NCBI GenBank assembly: GCA_949299565.1 | Contig: OX437086.1 | Location: 538,919 to 602,918, forward strand | Direction of reading: 5' to 3' | DNA: 64,000 nucleotides | From: an uncultured Bacillota bacterium | Lineage (GTDB): Bacteria; Bacillota_I; Bacilli_A; RFN20; CAG-826 | Shown here: positions 49,877 to 59,538 of the stretch, one piece after another | Layout: every line of letters begins with the position of its first letter | Numbering within the stretch: position 1 is the stretch's first letter | Translations under genes and position numbers: made by a program | Notes under the pieces: model-generated | The model's database searches: none | What the model saw: only the letters and a program-made list of their open reading frames with translations | Told to the model about the DNA's origin: nothing

Positions 49877-51310
49877 ATGGATAACGGAAGAGAATTTGAA
49901 ACTTTTATTTCCGCTCTTTTGTCGTATGTTTCGCGTTTTCAGAAACTCAATCGATTTTCATATCCTTACGCACGAAATTTAGCTTTTTCTATTTTTGAGA
50001 TTGAGCCTTTTCCCGATTCATCTAACGCAAAACAAGTGTTTAAAGGAGATTTCTCTTCTCTTCTTCTTTTGACTAGAAGTTATTTTCCGCGAATTGATCC
50101 GTCTTTAATCGAAGAGCGTCTCAAAATATATTTAGCCCATTTTCTTCCTAGTTTTGAAAATGTAGAGAACATCTTTTGGAAATTGTTGAAGAAAGAAGGG
50201 GCCATGACTGCCTTTTCTTTTTATCGAGAACTTCATTTATGGAGCGGCTATAACGCCTATCCTCCAAAGCGTCATGATGTTCTTGATTCAGAGGGGCATT
50301 TTCTTGCTTATACGATTAACGAAGCAAAACCCGAAAAGAAAAATCAAGATATCGCAAAGGCGAAAAACGATGTCGCTCACTATCCATTTTGTCCATTGTG
50401 CTTGGAGAATCTTGGTTTATTAAAACCTTTTCGTTTAAATCTTCGACCATTGCCTTTTGATGATGATTGGTTTTTTCAATTATCGCCTCATCCCTATATG
50501 CTGAATCACGGGGTTTTAGTTAGTGATGAACATCGTTTTTTGACGTTAGAAATTTCAGATCTTCCCATCGCTTTCAAATTTCTTGATCTTTTTCCTTCCT
50601 TTTTCATCGGACTCAACGCTGATCTTCCGCGCGTCGGCGGTTCGATCCTCGGACATATGCACTTTCAATTCGCGGAAGGAGTTTTACCGCTTTTCTCAGT
50701 TAAAAAGAAAGAACTTTTAAAAAAAGATGAAATAAATTTTTATCGCCCGGATTTTTCGCCGAATACAGTTCTTTTAGTTTCTTCTAATGTTTCAAAAATT
50801 ATTGCTTGGATCAAAAAAATAAAAGATTATTGGTATTCCTATGAAAATCAAAAACTCGGAATCTATAATTCTTTAACGTTTAGAAATAACGCCATAAGCC
50901 TCCTTTTTCGTAAGAGCGAGGGACAATATTATGCCTATCTCATCTTCCGAAATGCCGCCTGCAATCGAGAATTTCCCGAGGGGATTTTTCATGTGCGTCC
51001 TTCGCTTCTCTCTTTTAAAAAAGAAAGCATCGGTCTTATTGAAGCAGGGGGCTTTTTCATTTATCCGGGGCGCTTAAAAAGCGAATTGCCCTTGTTATTT
51101 AAAGCGAATAAAGAAGGAAAAAGTATATCCTCTCTTTTAAAAGAACACCCGGGATTATCTATTTACGAGGGGTCTTATGATCTTTTCTCAAAATTTAAGG
51201 ATGAAGGAGAGTTATTGACTTACGTTTCAAGTGAAATCCTTAAAGATATTCGTGTTTTCAAATTAGAGGAAGATTTTCTATCCTTTCTTAAGAAGGCAAT
51301 CGACGAATGA
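49877..51310 (+). CDS. galT: Galactose-1-phosphate uridylyltransferase, type 2
   Basis: The Leloir enzyme that swaps UDP between glucose and galactose-1-phosphate, in the long Firmicutes form. Seen: an N-terminal helical part, GYNAYPPKRHDVL, a Cys-containing YPFCPLCLENLG, the family SPHPYMLNHGVLVSDEH and the histidine-rich GGSILGHMHFQ, which carries the uridylylated-His region. 477 residues is normal. AGGGAG precedes the ATG. The galactokinase gene overlaps by four bases. Confidence 0.9.
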   Translation: MDNGREFETFISALLSYVSRFQKLNRFSYPYARNLAFSIFEIEPFPDSSNAKQVFKGDFSSLLLLTRSYFPRIDPSLIEERLKIYLAHFLPSFENVENIFWKLLKKEGAMTAFSFYRELHLWSGYNAYPPKRHDVLDSEGHFLAYTINEAKPEKKNQDIAKAKNDVAHYPFCPLCLENLGLLKPFRLNLRPLPFDDDWFFQLSPHPYMLNHGVLVSDEHRFLTLEISDLPIAFKFLDLFPSFFIGLNADLPRVGGSILGHMHFQFAEGVLPLFSVKKKELLKKDEINFYRPDFSPNTVLLVSSNVSKIIAWIKKIKDYWYSYENQKLGIYNSLTFRNNAISLLFRKSEGQYYAYLIFRNAACNREFPEGIFHVRPSLLSFKKESIGLIEAGGFFIYPGRLKSELPLLFKANKEGKSISSLLKEHPGLSIYEGSYDLFSKFKDEGELLTYVSSEILKDIRVFKLEEDFLSFLKKAIDE

Positions 51311-52437
51311 AGAAGGTTTATATCGAGGCTCCGGCTCGCTTAGAAATTATCGGCAATCACCAAGATCATCAAAAAGGCTTAGTTTTGACCGCGACGATTG
51401 ATTTAGCGCTTCGAGGCGAAAGCACACCTCGTGACGACAACATCTGTCGTATTGAAAGCGAAGGCTATGGCTTAATTGAATTTAAAATTGGTGAAGAAGG
51501 AGAGAAAAAGAAATCATTTGTTGCTTTAGCTTTAGGAGTCATCGACTATTTTAAGAAACACAATTATTTCGTCAGAGGTTTTGAAGCTAAAATTCAAAGC
51601 ACGATCAAAGAAGGAAGCGGTCTTTCCTCAAGCGCGGCTTATAGCCTTTTTATCGGCGAGACGTTAAACGCTTTGTTTAACGGAGGAACGATCTCTAAGT
51701 CTTTCCTTATTGAGGCTTCGCGTCATGCGGAAAATTTCTATCTCCATAAAGCCTCTGGCTTTCTAGATCCATCCGCGATTGCTTATGGAGGCTTTAATCT
51801 TTTTGATTTCAAAAAGGAAAAAGTTGAAGAAATGGTTACGCCTCTAACTCTTCCTTCTTTCCCGTTTAAAGTTTTTCTTTTCTTTACGCCTATCGGTCAT
51901 CAAGGATTAGAGGAAGAATATTCGCGTATCCCTTTAACGATGAAAAAGGTGGCTGAAAAACTTAACGGAGTCGAAACGCTTGGTGAACTCTCTTATCAAG
52001 GATTCGATGAGATTGAAGAGAAAAAGTTAAAACTTCTTTCTCCTTTAGAACGCGATTATTTGAAGTTTTTCTTTGAAGAGCGAAAGCGAGTCAAAATCGC
52101 TTTATCATCACTTCGAGAAGGAAAATTTCTAACTTTTTTAAAGATGATTGAAGAGAGCGAAAAAGGACAACTCATTTTGCTTAAAAATCAAAATTCAGAG
52201 CACGATTCTTATGAAAATTCTTTAGCATTTTTGCAAGAAAAAGTTGCGCCTTTCCTTAATGATATCGGGGCTTCACGCGGGATGGGTGGTGGCTTTTCCG
52301 GGAGTTTATTAGTGTTTGTCGAAGAGAGATTTGCTCAAGAATTTGAAGAAAAAGTTCAGAAATTTCTCCCGAATTTAGCAAAAAGAGAAGTTGATTTTTC
52401 TTTTCGCGGATTAACTTCATTAACTCTCGAAAAATAA
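51307..52437 (+). CDS. galK: Galactokinase
   Basis: A GHMP kinase that phosphorylates galactose. The signature APARLEIIGNHQDHQKG is near residues 5-21 (normally R-x-N-L-I-G-E-H-T-D-Y; here E to N and Y to H are changed). The ATP loop is GSGLSSSAAYSLFIGE and the third motif is GASRGMGGGFSGSLL. 376 residues is normal. It starts in the galT stop. The changed residues in motif 1 make galactose specificity slightly less sure; another sugar is possible. Confidence 0.82.
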   Translation: MKKVYIEAPARLEIIGNHQDHQKGLVLTATIDLALRGESTPRDDNICRIESEGYGLIEFKIGEEGEKKKSFVALALGVIDYFKKHNYFVRGFEAKIQSTIKEGSGLSSSAAYSLFIGETLNALFNGGTISKSFLIEASRHAENFYLHKASGFLDPSAIAYGGFNLFDFKKEKVEEMVTPLTLPSFPFKVFLFFTPIGHQGLEEEYSRIPLTMKKVAEKLNGVETLGELSYQGFDEIEEKKLKLLSPLERDYLKFFFEERKRVKIALSSLREGKFLTFLKMIEESEKGQLILLKNQNSEHDSYENSLAFLQEKVAPFLNDIGASRGMGGGFSGSLLVFVEERFAQEFEEKVQKFLPNLAKREVDFSFRGLTSLTLEK

Positions 52438-52486
52438 AAGAAGAATGGTAAAATAATTTCAGTTATCAAAAGGAGTAATGCAGTAA

Positions 52487-53956
52487 ATGGAACGCAAAGC
52501 CGGTATCTTGTTGCCCATCAGTGCCCTCCCCTCAAAATATGGTGTCGGTGATTTCGGGCGCAAAGCCTATCAATTCATTGATTTATTGAAACAAGGCGGT
52601 TATTCAATTTGGCAAGTTTTGCCGCTTAATCCCCTTGGTTATGGTCATTCGCCTTATCAGCCTTTTTCTTCTTATGCTTTGGAAGAACTTTACATCGATT
52701 TAGATGATTTAGTGGCGCGGCATCTGATCCCGCGGGTTCCTAAATACCTTTCGAAGAGCGAGAAGGTTCATTATGAGGAAGTCCGTTCCTACAAGAACGC
52801 TTTTTTGGAGAAGGCATATCATAAAGACATGGAGCTTCATCCGGCTGAACTTTATTATTTCATCGATCTTCATCCGTGGGTTAAAGATTGGGCGCTTTTC
52901 ATGATGCTCAAGCGGAAAAACGAGATGCGGAGTTGGCTTGAGTGGCCGGAAGAAGATAAAAACCGCATCAACGAGAAATTATCTTTAAACAGTGAAGAAC
53001 GCGAACGTTATAAATATGAAGTCTGGTTGCAGATGGTTTTATATCGGCAGTGGGGGAAACTTCATCGTTACGCGAAGAGAAAAGGCATTGAAATCATGGG
53101 CGATATCCCGTTCTATGTCGGTCAAGATTCCGCGGACGTTTGGGCTCATCAAGATTGTTTCCTTTTAGATCCAATCACGAAAGAACCGACATGGATTGCC
53201 GGCGTTCCTCCCGATTATTTCTCAGCGACTGGTCAACGATGGGGCAACCCGATGTATAACTGGGAACATTTAGAGGCTACGGGCTTCCGTTTCCTTTTAG
53301 ATCGTTTGAAGGCAAATGGCGAACTCTACGATTATTTGAGAATCGATCACTTTAGAGCGTTCGATACGTATTGGAAAATCCCAGCTTCTTGTCCGACCGC
53401 TGTTGAAGGAAGTTGGATTGAAGCTCCTGGCTATGCTTTCTTCGACAAACTTTTAGAAGAAGCTCCGGAACTCAAGATCATCGCTGAAGATTTAGGAGAT
53501 TTAAGACCCGAAGTTTTAACTTTGCGCGATCATTATAATTTCCCGGGAATGAATGTTGTGGAATTTACTTTTGAGGATGCGGAAATCAATCGCAACGACA
53601 ATCATAACCGCGAGAACATGGTCGCCTATATCGGGACACATGATAACGATACGGCGGTTGGATATTATGAGAAACTTTCGCCCGAGCAAAAAGAGAAGTG
53701 GGATTTAACGCTTGTGAACTTAGGATTTGACTCCGTTTCGATTGCTAAGCGACTCCTTCTTTACACATTGTCCCTCAAATGCAACTTTACGATTATTGCG
53801 ATGCAAGATATTTTAGGACTCGGAAGCGAAGCTCGGATGAACGTGCCCGGCGTTGTCGATGATGTCAATTGGACGTGGCGCCTTCCGGATTTCTTGCCGT
53901 TCAAGCGCAAATTGACCTTCCTTAAGAACGCGAATCGCCGTTACTTCCGGAAATGA
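52487..53956 (+). CDS. malQ: 4-alpha-glucanotransferase (GH77)
   Basis: Transfers maltodextrin segments between chains inside the cell. The GH77 N-terminus AGILLPISALPSKYGVGDFG is clear. Catalytic residues lie in RIDHFRAFDTYW (nucleophile Asp about 286), IIAEDLGDL (acid Glu about 331) and GTHDNDT (Asp about 385). 489 residues is normal. AAGGAG precedes the ATG. It sits after galK with a 49-base gap and before rimO, overlapping by four bases. It fits with the two GH13 enzymes in this window. Confidence 0.95.
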   Translation: MERKAGILLPISALPSKYGVGDFGRKAYQFIDLLKQGGYSIWQVLPLNPLGYGHSPYQPFSSYALEELYIDLDDLVARHLIPRVPKYLSKSEKVHYEEVRSYKNAFLEKAYHKDMELHPAELYYFIDLHPWVKDWALFMMLKRKNEMRSWLEWPEEDKNRINEKLSLNSEERERYKYEVWLQMVLYRQWGKLHRYAKRKGIEIMGDIPFYVGQDSADVWAHQDCFLLDPITKEPTWIAGVPPDYFSATGQRWGNPMYNWEHLEATGFRFLLDRLKANGELYDYLRIDHFRAFDTYWKIPASCPTAVEGSWIEAPGYAFFDKLLEEAPELKIIAEDLGDLRPEVLTLRDHYNFPGMNVVEFTFEDAEINRNDNHNRENMVAYIGTHDNDTAVGYYEKLSPEQKEKWDLTLVNLGFDSVSIAKRLLLYTLSLKCNFTIIAMQDILGLGSEARMNVPGVVDDVNWTWRLPDFLPFKRKLTFLKNANRRYFRK

Positions 53957-55254
53957 AGAAAACAAAAATCGGTTTAGTTTCTTTAGGCTGCAGCAAAAAC
54001 CTCATTGATTCAGAGGCGGTTTTGGCAATGTTTCCTTTGGATCGCTTCGCTTTGACGAATAGTCCAGAGGAGGCCGATGTTTTATTGTTAAATACATGCG
54101 GATTTATCGCTTCGGCGAAAGAAGAGGCGATTGCGAATATTCTTGATTTGGTCAAATATAAAGCGCCTTTAGTCGTTTTCGGCTGCTTTGTTGAACGGAA
54201 TCTTGAAGAATTAAAGAGTGCCTTGCCGGAAGTTAAACTTTGGATTCCTTTGCGCGATTATCCGCGGATGCACAAGATTTTTGCCGAGGTTTTGGGTTTA
54301 GAAGGTTTATTGCCTTTCAATCCGATGCGGAGAGTCATTTCAACTTCTTCCTCTTCTTTAGCGTATCTAAGAATTTCAGAAGGCTGCGATCATTTCTGCA
54401 ATTTCTGCGCGATTCCTTATATTCGCGGTCGTTATCGTTCGCGGAGGATGGATGAGATTCTTTTAGAAGCACGAAATCTTAAAGAAAAAGGCATTAAAGA
54501 GCTTGATGTCATCGGGCAAGACACGGCTATTTATGGAACGGATTTTAAAGACGGCACGTCGCTTGTAACTCTCCTTAAGGAATTAGACAAATTAGGCTTT
54601 TGGGGTATTCGCCTCTTCTATTTATATCCCGAGGAAATCACTTCTTCGCTCATTGATTTCATCGCGGAGAGCAAAAGCATTCTTCCATATTTTGACATCC
54701 CGATTCAAAGCGCCTCCGATCATGTTTTGCGTCTCATGAATCGTCATAACAATGTCCACGATATGTATCTTCTTTTCGATGAAATCAGGAGAAAGATTCC
54801 TCATGCGACATTAAGGACGACGATGATATCTGGTTTTCCGGGGGAGACGAGCGAAGATCAGAAAAAAACGCTTAAATTTATCGAAAACATCGCTTTTGAT
54901 CATTTGGGCGTCTTCAGATATTCGCGAGAAGAAGGAACTCCGGCCTATGAGTTTCCTCATCAAGTGCGAGAAAGTACAAAAAAGCGTCGGCGCGATGAAA
55001 TCATGGAGCGTCAACGTCTCATTTCCAAAGAACGACTTTCATCATATGTCGGCAAGACGATGAAAGCGCTCGTCCACGCCAAAATCAATAGTTCGCTTTA
55101 TTCGTTATTGAGTGCGTGGAATGCTCCGGATGACTTAGATGGCAAATTGTTGCTTCATAGCGATAAAGCCTTATCGGTCGGAGATGAAATAAAAGTTAGA
55201 ATTAAAAAAAGCTTCGTCTACGATTTGGAGGCGGAGCTTTTGGAGATTCTTTGA
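53953..55254 (+). CDS. rimO: Ribosomal protein uS12 methylthiotransferase RimO
   Basis: A radical-SAM enzyme that methylthiolates Asp in ribosomal protein S12. The N-terminal UPF0004 domain has GLVSLGCSKNLIDSEAVL with Cys-13, a second Cys in NTCGF and a third in VFGCFVERN. The radical-SAM [4Fe-4S] Cys triad is CDHFCNFCAIP (about 143-150). The C-terminal TRAM domain includes VHAKINSSLY. 433 residues is normal. It starts in the malQ stop. Convergent with the GDPD gene, two bases apart. Confidence 0.95.
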   Translation: MKKTKIGLVSLGCSKNLIDSEAVLAMFPLDRFALTNSPEEADVLLLNTCGFIASAKEEAIANILDLVKYKAPLVVFGCFVERNLEELKSALPEVKLWIPLRDYPRMHKIFAEVLGLEGLLPFNPMRRVISTSSSSLAYLRISEGCDHFCNFCAIPYIRGRYRSRRMDEILLEARNLKEKGIKELDVIGQDTAIYGTDFKDGTSLVTLLKELDKLGFWGIRLFYLYPEEITSSLIDFIAESKSILPYFDIPIQSASDHVLRLMNRHNNVHDMYLLFDEIRRKIPHATLRTTMISGFPGETSEDQKKTLKFIENIAFDHLGVFRYSREEGTPAYEFPHQVRESTKKRRRDEIMERQRLISKERLSSYVGKTMKALVHAKINSSLYSLLSAWNAPDDLDGKLLLHSDKALSVGDEIKVRIKKSFVYDLEAELLEIL

Positions 55255-55256
55255 TC

Positions 55257-56063
55257 TTAGAGTTTTGGAATGAAATTTTCGAAAGTGTAGGAGTCGGCGT
55301 GCTCTTTATGGAGATTGAGCTGTTCTTGATTGGCGAAAGTCCAGCCGCTTATGATGCCGCCTCTTTCACGATATGTCCTAACTTCCTCAGTGCCCAATAA
55401 ACTTAAAGAGAGAGAATAAAATTCGAAGTGGGGCGAGTCGTTTTGATAAAGGCTCATAAACATTCCGCGATCTTCAGAATCGAGAAGTCCTCGGGGATAT
55501 GGAGCGTCATCGAGTTCCGCCAAGAAACTGAGATCGAAAGAGATGATTGCAAAGACAGTCGGATCGGGATATTTGGCTAAACATTCTTTAAGGACGCTTG
55601 CGAAACGTTCAACGTCGACGCCATGGTCGCATTTAGCTTCAATCGACATCAAGACGCGTCCGTCAACAGCTTGAATCGCTTCATCAAGAGATGGGAGAAC
55701 TTCGCCGTTACTCAGATGATAACCATTCCGAATTTCATCGAACGTCAACGATTCGATATAGCCAAGCCCGTTATCGAGAAGAGTATCATGACGGATAATC
55801 AATTTTTCGTCTTTTGTCAGATGAACATCAAGTTCAATGGCATAGCCAGCCTCGGCGGCTTTGCGGAAGGCGGCCAGAGAATTCTCCGGCGCTTCATTAT
55901 CGTGCAAGCCGCGGTGCGCCACGGGTCCATAGAAAGAACTATGAAGCGAGGACATTGGGATTTTTGCGACTGCGGAAGATGAAGAGCCGCTTGTAGCGCC
56001 TCCTCCTGCGCAGGAAGACAAAGATGTGAGAAGAATGAGAGGTAAAATACTTAATTTGTTCAT
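55257..56063 (-). CDS. Glycerophosphodiester phosphodiesterase lipoprotein (268 aa)
   Basis: Start set at ATG 56063, because the signal peptide MNKLSILPLILLTSLSSC begins there (Cys-18 lipidated). A Ser-rich linker follows. GDPD-family motifs: VAHRGLHDNEAPENSLAAF (His, Asn and Glu), YAIELDVHLTKDEKLIIRHD and SIEAKCDHG. It is expected to hydrolyse glycerophosphodiesters, probably from teichoic acids or lipids, outside the membrane. A longer in-frame upstream extension (to 56150) is not used. Confidence 0.9.
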   Translation of the reverse strand: MNKLSILPLILLTSLSSCAGGGATSGSSSSAVAKIPMSSLHSSFYGPVAHRGLHDNEAPENSLAAFRKAAEAGYAIELDVHLTKDEKLIIRHDTLLDNGLGYIESLTFDEIRNGYHLSNGEVLPSLDEAIQAVDGRVLMSIEAKCDHGVDVERFASVLKECLAKYPDPTVFAIISFDLSFLAELDDAPYPRGLLDSEDRGMFMSLYQNDSPHFEFYSLSLSLLGTEEVRTYRERGGIISGWTFANQEQLNLHKEHADSYTFENFIPKL

Positions 56064-56179
56064 ACTTCTATTATCGTTCGTAGGCGAAGAAAAGTAAGAA
56101 GCATAAGCATAATGAAAAGATTGTTGCCAAATGCGCAAAAGAACAATCAAATAAACATTTGGACTTTTTCCTTCTTCTC

Positions 56180-56208
56180 TTGCGAAGAAGTTATCTCTCG
56201 CCTATAAT
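56180..56208 (+). promoter_or_regulatory. Sigma-A promoter of tRNA-Thr
   Basis: TTGCGA (56180-56185), a 17-base spacer and TATAAT (56203-56208), 11 bases before the tRNA. Confidence 0.8.
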
Positions 56209-56219
56209 CTCTTTCGCCT

Positions 56220-56293
56220 GCCCCGCTAGTTAAATGGTATAACGGGTCCATGGTAAGGACCAATCCGTAGTTCGATTCTGCGGCGGGGCACCA
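56220..56293 (+). tRNA. tRNA-Thr (anticodon GGT)
   Basis: 74 bases with encoded CCA. Acceptor GCCCCGC pairs with GCGGGGC. The D arm is GTTA/TAAC, an arrangement more familiar from tRNA-Gly. The anticodon stem GGTCC/GGACC holds loop ATGGTAA, anticodon GGT. A73 and G35-U36 suit Thr; Gly identity is excluded by the anticodon. Confidence 0.85.
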
Positions 56294-56305
56294 TTAAAGT
56301 AGATT

Positions 56306-56339
56306 GTCTGATGCTTCTAAGAGTATTCAGACTTTTTTT
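56306..56339 (+). terminator. Terminator of tRNA-Thr
   Basis: GTCTGA and TCAGAC outer arms with a longer inner part, followed by a run of T. It resembles the tRNA-Arg terminator at 1940. Confidence 0.85.
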
Positions 56340-56340
56340 G

Positions 56341-56672
56341 TGCCAAATTAAAGCTAAAAGGAAGATCCTCTCTTTGAAGAATTTCATTTTTTGAGAGTGA
56401 CGACATTCTGACGATTACTACTCTTCCGGCTAGAGACTTGGTGACATCTTTCATCGGTTCATAGACTTAAGAACCAGTCAAAATATACATTCCCGAGTTG
56501 TCTCCCTTTTTCATTTTCATGGCATTTACTTCTTTTTCGATGTATGGAAAAAGTTTAGGAGCACGCTGCACTTCATCGAGAATGAGAGGAGACTAAAAAG
56601 GCTTGCGGATCAGTTTTAGCCTTTCTGAGCGCCAAAAGATCATCGAAAGTTATTAAGCATTAGACTTAATTA
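56341..56672 (-). pseudogene. Relic of a DUF4143-type AAA ATPase
   Basis: Reverse-strand fragments match the N-terminal ATPase half of this family: LITFDDLLALRKAKTDPQAF, then after a frameshift PLILDEVQRAPKLFPYIEKE and KGDNSGMYILTGS, an in-frame TAA where GSQ is usual, then VYEPMKDVTKSLAGRVVIVR. The Walker A and the C-terminal DUF4143 part are missing. Not functional. Nothing else is recognised from 56673 to 56848. Confidence 0.85.
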
Positions 56673-56848
56673 GACAAAAATGGAATTGAACTCCGAAAAA
56701 TAATCTATCTAAGTCTTGCGCTATGATGATTAATTATTAGGAAAAAGACTTAAAATTAAATTCAAGCATCGAAAAAATGTTACAAGAACGATTTAGTATC
56801 ATGATTGTCAAGCTTGATTGCGATTTTGCTCGTTGTTAATCTGAATAC

Positions 56849-58096
56849 ATGCAAGAATCTTTTCAATATATTTTAGATCATTATCTTGAGCACAATGGCA
56901 GGGCTACAAAAGCTGACCCTTCATATAAAGTTTTGTGCGTTGATTTAAAACACGAAATTGAAAGCTTTCTTTCGTCTTATGGTGATTTAAAAGTAAAAGG
57001 ATCAATCGGCAACGGGAATCGTGCGCTATGTCCATGGCTCGCGGTGATGAATCGCAAAATTGGCACATCAACCACGCACGGCCTGTATATAGCTTATTTA
57101 TTTTGTTCTGACATGAAAGGATTCTATCTGTCCTTGAATCAAGGAATTACATATTTTGCTAGGCAGTATAAGAACAAAAAGTATATTTATGCAGAAAAAG
57201 TTGCGCAATATTTTCAGAAGGAAATTCCTTCATCGCCTTTTTCTGCCGATCCAATTAGTCTCGGGTCTTCTCGTGGCGAATTGGGATACGGTTATGAAAA
57301 GACTAACATTATCTCAAAGCATTATTCTTCGCATAATTTTAGTGACAACGAATTAAAAAGGGATTTAGAGAAAATGATGGAAATCTATTCTTATCTTCTC
57401 TCGTATTTTCCGTCTTTCTCATACGAAAAAATCGTAGAAGATATTTTGAATTACATTTCCTTAAATGGCGACGAAGGTAGAAAGAAACGCTTTTTGGTTA
57501 AAGGCGAAGAAGCTGAAAAAATCTTAAAAGATGTTCTAGAAGAAAAGAACGCTTTTGACGATCTAGAACTTCAATTAGAAGAAGTGGAGCCTAGATGTGA
57601 AATCTCCCACCATTTAAAAGCCCTTGATTTAGAAAAAACGATTCACAAAAAAGTCGATTATATTGCACAAGCATCAAAAAACGCAGAGGACGGCGCGCGC
57701 GGGGAAGCGCTCGCTCTTGAGTATGAGAGAAAGCGTTTAGCAAATATAGGCCTTTCCGATTATATCGATAAAATTTCCTGGGTATCTGTCGAATCAGATT
57801 CATTTGGCTATGACATAGCCTCATACGATTTAATTGATGGCAAGGTAAAGAAAATTCAAATCGAGGTTAAAACAACATCTTCGAAAATCGATCGTGAATT
57901 TTTTGTTTCTAAAGCGGAGGTCGAAACATCAAAGAGATTGTCAAATACGTATTATATTTATCGCATTTATCATCTCTACAGCCTTCATCCTAAAATTTAT
58001 CGTGTCCGCGGGGCGCTTACTGATAATTTTGAGATTGATCCAATATCTTATGTTGCCTATTATCGTGGTCCAGCATCAATCGCACTTAGAAAATAG
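56849..58096 (+). CDS. MrcB-N/DUF3883 protein, restriction-like (415 aa)
   Basis: The N-terminal half (about 1-190) matches the MrcB_N-type domain (for example [36 protein letters not shown] and YFARQYK), thought to bind DNA. The C-terminal half is DUF3883: [14 protein letters not shown], then [12 protein letters not shown] and [13 protein letters not shown], giving the D-x(n)-E-V-K of a PD-(D/E)XK nuclease. It probably cuts certain DNA, for example modified or invading DNA, but no methyltransferase or helicase partner is seen. The start lacks a good ribosome binding site. The gene ends overlapping the broken ABC gene by 11 bases on the other strand. Confidence 0.75.
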   Translation: MQESFQYILDHYLEHNGRATKADPSYKVLCVDLKHEIESFLSSYGDLKVKGSIGNGNRALCPWLAVMNRKIGTSTTHGLYIAYLFCSDMKGFYLSLNQGITYFARQYKNKKYIYAEKVAQYFQKEIPSSPFSADPISLGSSRGELGYGYEKTNIISKHYSSHNFSDNELKRDLEKMMEIYSYLLSYFPSFSYEKIVEDILNYISLNGDEGRKKRFLVKGEEAEKILKDVLEEKNAFDDLELQLEEVEPRCEISHHLKALDLEKTIHKKVDYIAQASKNAEDGARGEALALEYERKRLANIGLSDYIDKISWVSVESDSFGYDIASYDLIDGKVKKIQIEVKTTSSKIDREFFVSKAEVETSKRLSNTYYIYRIYHLYSLHPKIYRVRGALTDNFEIDPISYVAYYRGPASIALRK

Positions 58097-59473
58097 CCTT
58101 CGTAGAAATCGGATCAAAAATGTGGGCTTTTTCTTGATCGAAGGTAAAGCCAACTTCGTATCCAACGAGAACTCTTTCGCGGGCATCGGTTTTCGCGATC
58201 ACTTCTTTGCCGCCGAAAGAGAAGTGGAGATCATATTCGCGACCCATTAGTTCAGCGACGTCGATTTTTGCACTGAAAAGAGGAGTCTCGCTTTTTCTGA
58301 CATCCTCAGGACGGATGCCGTAATAGATTTTCATCGCATCCTTCTTTCTTTCGCTTCGGATTTGCACGAGGGTTTCTTCTAGTTTTTGGAGATGCTCACT
58401 TGTCGTATTTTCTTCAATTTTTCTGCGTGGATGCTTTTTCTTTGCTTCTAAGAATTCCTCGTGAAGGAAATCTTTTTCCATGCTGATTTCTTTTTCGAGT
58501 TTTTCTTCGTATCGATCATAGAAATTTTCGATAGCGGCAATCTCCTCTTTCTTTAATTTAATGGAGGAATTTCCTTTGAAATGAATTGTTCCGATCTTTC
58601 GATATTCAGCTTCCAAAATATTCATCGCCGGCGCGCCGATGAAAGTGGCGACGAAGATATTTGCCGGGTGATCGAAAATCTCCTGAGGCGTTCCGATTTG
58701 TTGAATCTTTCCGTCCTTCATAACGACGATCCGACTCGCCATCGTCATCGCTTCAGTTTGGTCGTGAGTAACATAAATCGTTGTGGCGTTCAGTTCGTTA
58801 TGGAGACGGACAATCGAGGAGCGCATCTGAACGCGGAGTTTCGCGTCTAAGTTCGAGAGCGGCTCGTCCATCAAGAAGACTTTGGCGTTTCTGACAATCG
58901 CCCGTCCGAGCGCGACTCTCGATCTAAATAGTCACCGAGCTCCAGGATTTTGGCCGCGATTTTTACGCGTTTATAGATTTCATCCTTATCTTCATGACGG
59001 ATTTTTAAGGAGAAAGCCATATTTTCATAGACGTTGAGGTGAGGGTAGAGAGCGTAGCTCTGGAAGACCATCGCCATATCGCGATTTTTCGGCGCGCGAT
59101 TGTTCGCGTATTCTCCGTTGATGTATAAATCGCCGGTTGTGATGTCTTCAAGACCCGCGATCATCCGAAGGGTTGTCGATTTACCACATCCGGACGGACC
59201 GACGAAAACGATGAATTCATGTTCTTTAATCTTTAAAGAGAAGTCAGAGACGGCCTGGACGTAGCCATCATAAACTTTATTGACGTGATATAACTCAAGA
59301 AAAGCTTCCTTATCGGGCGTGTATTTTCCTTCTTTAGTTTGTCTTTCTTCTTCCTCTTTCAATAGACGACGGTACGCGCGTTCCCGCTCCTTATAATTTT
59401 CTTTGCTTTGTTTTTTGGCCAAGCGGCGATTTTGGTAATGTCTTTTGAACCAATTCTCTTTTTTCTCTGCCAT
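58086..59473 (-). pseudogene. msmX: MsmX/UgpC-type sugar ABC ATPase with signature motif deleted
   Basis: Start at 59473 with AGGAG seven bases upstream. The Walker A is VGPSGCGKSTT, the Q-loop is VFQSYALYPHL, and the second half continues [15 protein letters not shown] (Walker B/D-loop) and VTHDQTEAM. Where LSGGQ should stand the frame breaks: the text runs from LGDYLDR directly to what would be [13 protein letters not shown] in another frame. Family spacing gives 39 bases between the Arg codon and the GTC codon; only five are present, so 34 bases are lost, including the whole ABC signature. It also has an unusual charged 65-residue N-terminus and a coiled-coil-like insertion within the C-terminal domain. 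As written it cannot energise an importer. Confidence 0.88.
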
Positions 59474-59484
59474 CTCATTTCTCC

Positions 59485-59498
59485 TGTTATCGATAACA
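59485..59498. promoter_or_regulatory. Operator of the LacI regulator, upstream of the msmX gene
   Basis: TGTTATCGATAACA is a perfect 14-base palindrome, placed between the msmX start and its promoter. A near copy, TGTTAACGTTATCA, lies upstream of the solute-binding protein gene at 60575. Confidence 0.65.
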
Positions 59499-59504
59499 TT
59501 TCCC

Positions 59505-59533
59505 TTGCAAGCGTAATTATACGCGCCTAAAAT
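59505..59533 (+). promoter_or_regulatory. Promoter of the LacI regulator gene
   Basis: TTGCAA (59505-59510), a 17-base spacer and TAAAAT (59528-59533). On the other strand, TATAAT (59516-59521) with a TTTCAA-like -35 (59538-59543) could drive msmX. Confidence 0.5.
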
Positions 59534-59538
59534 ACAAT

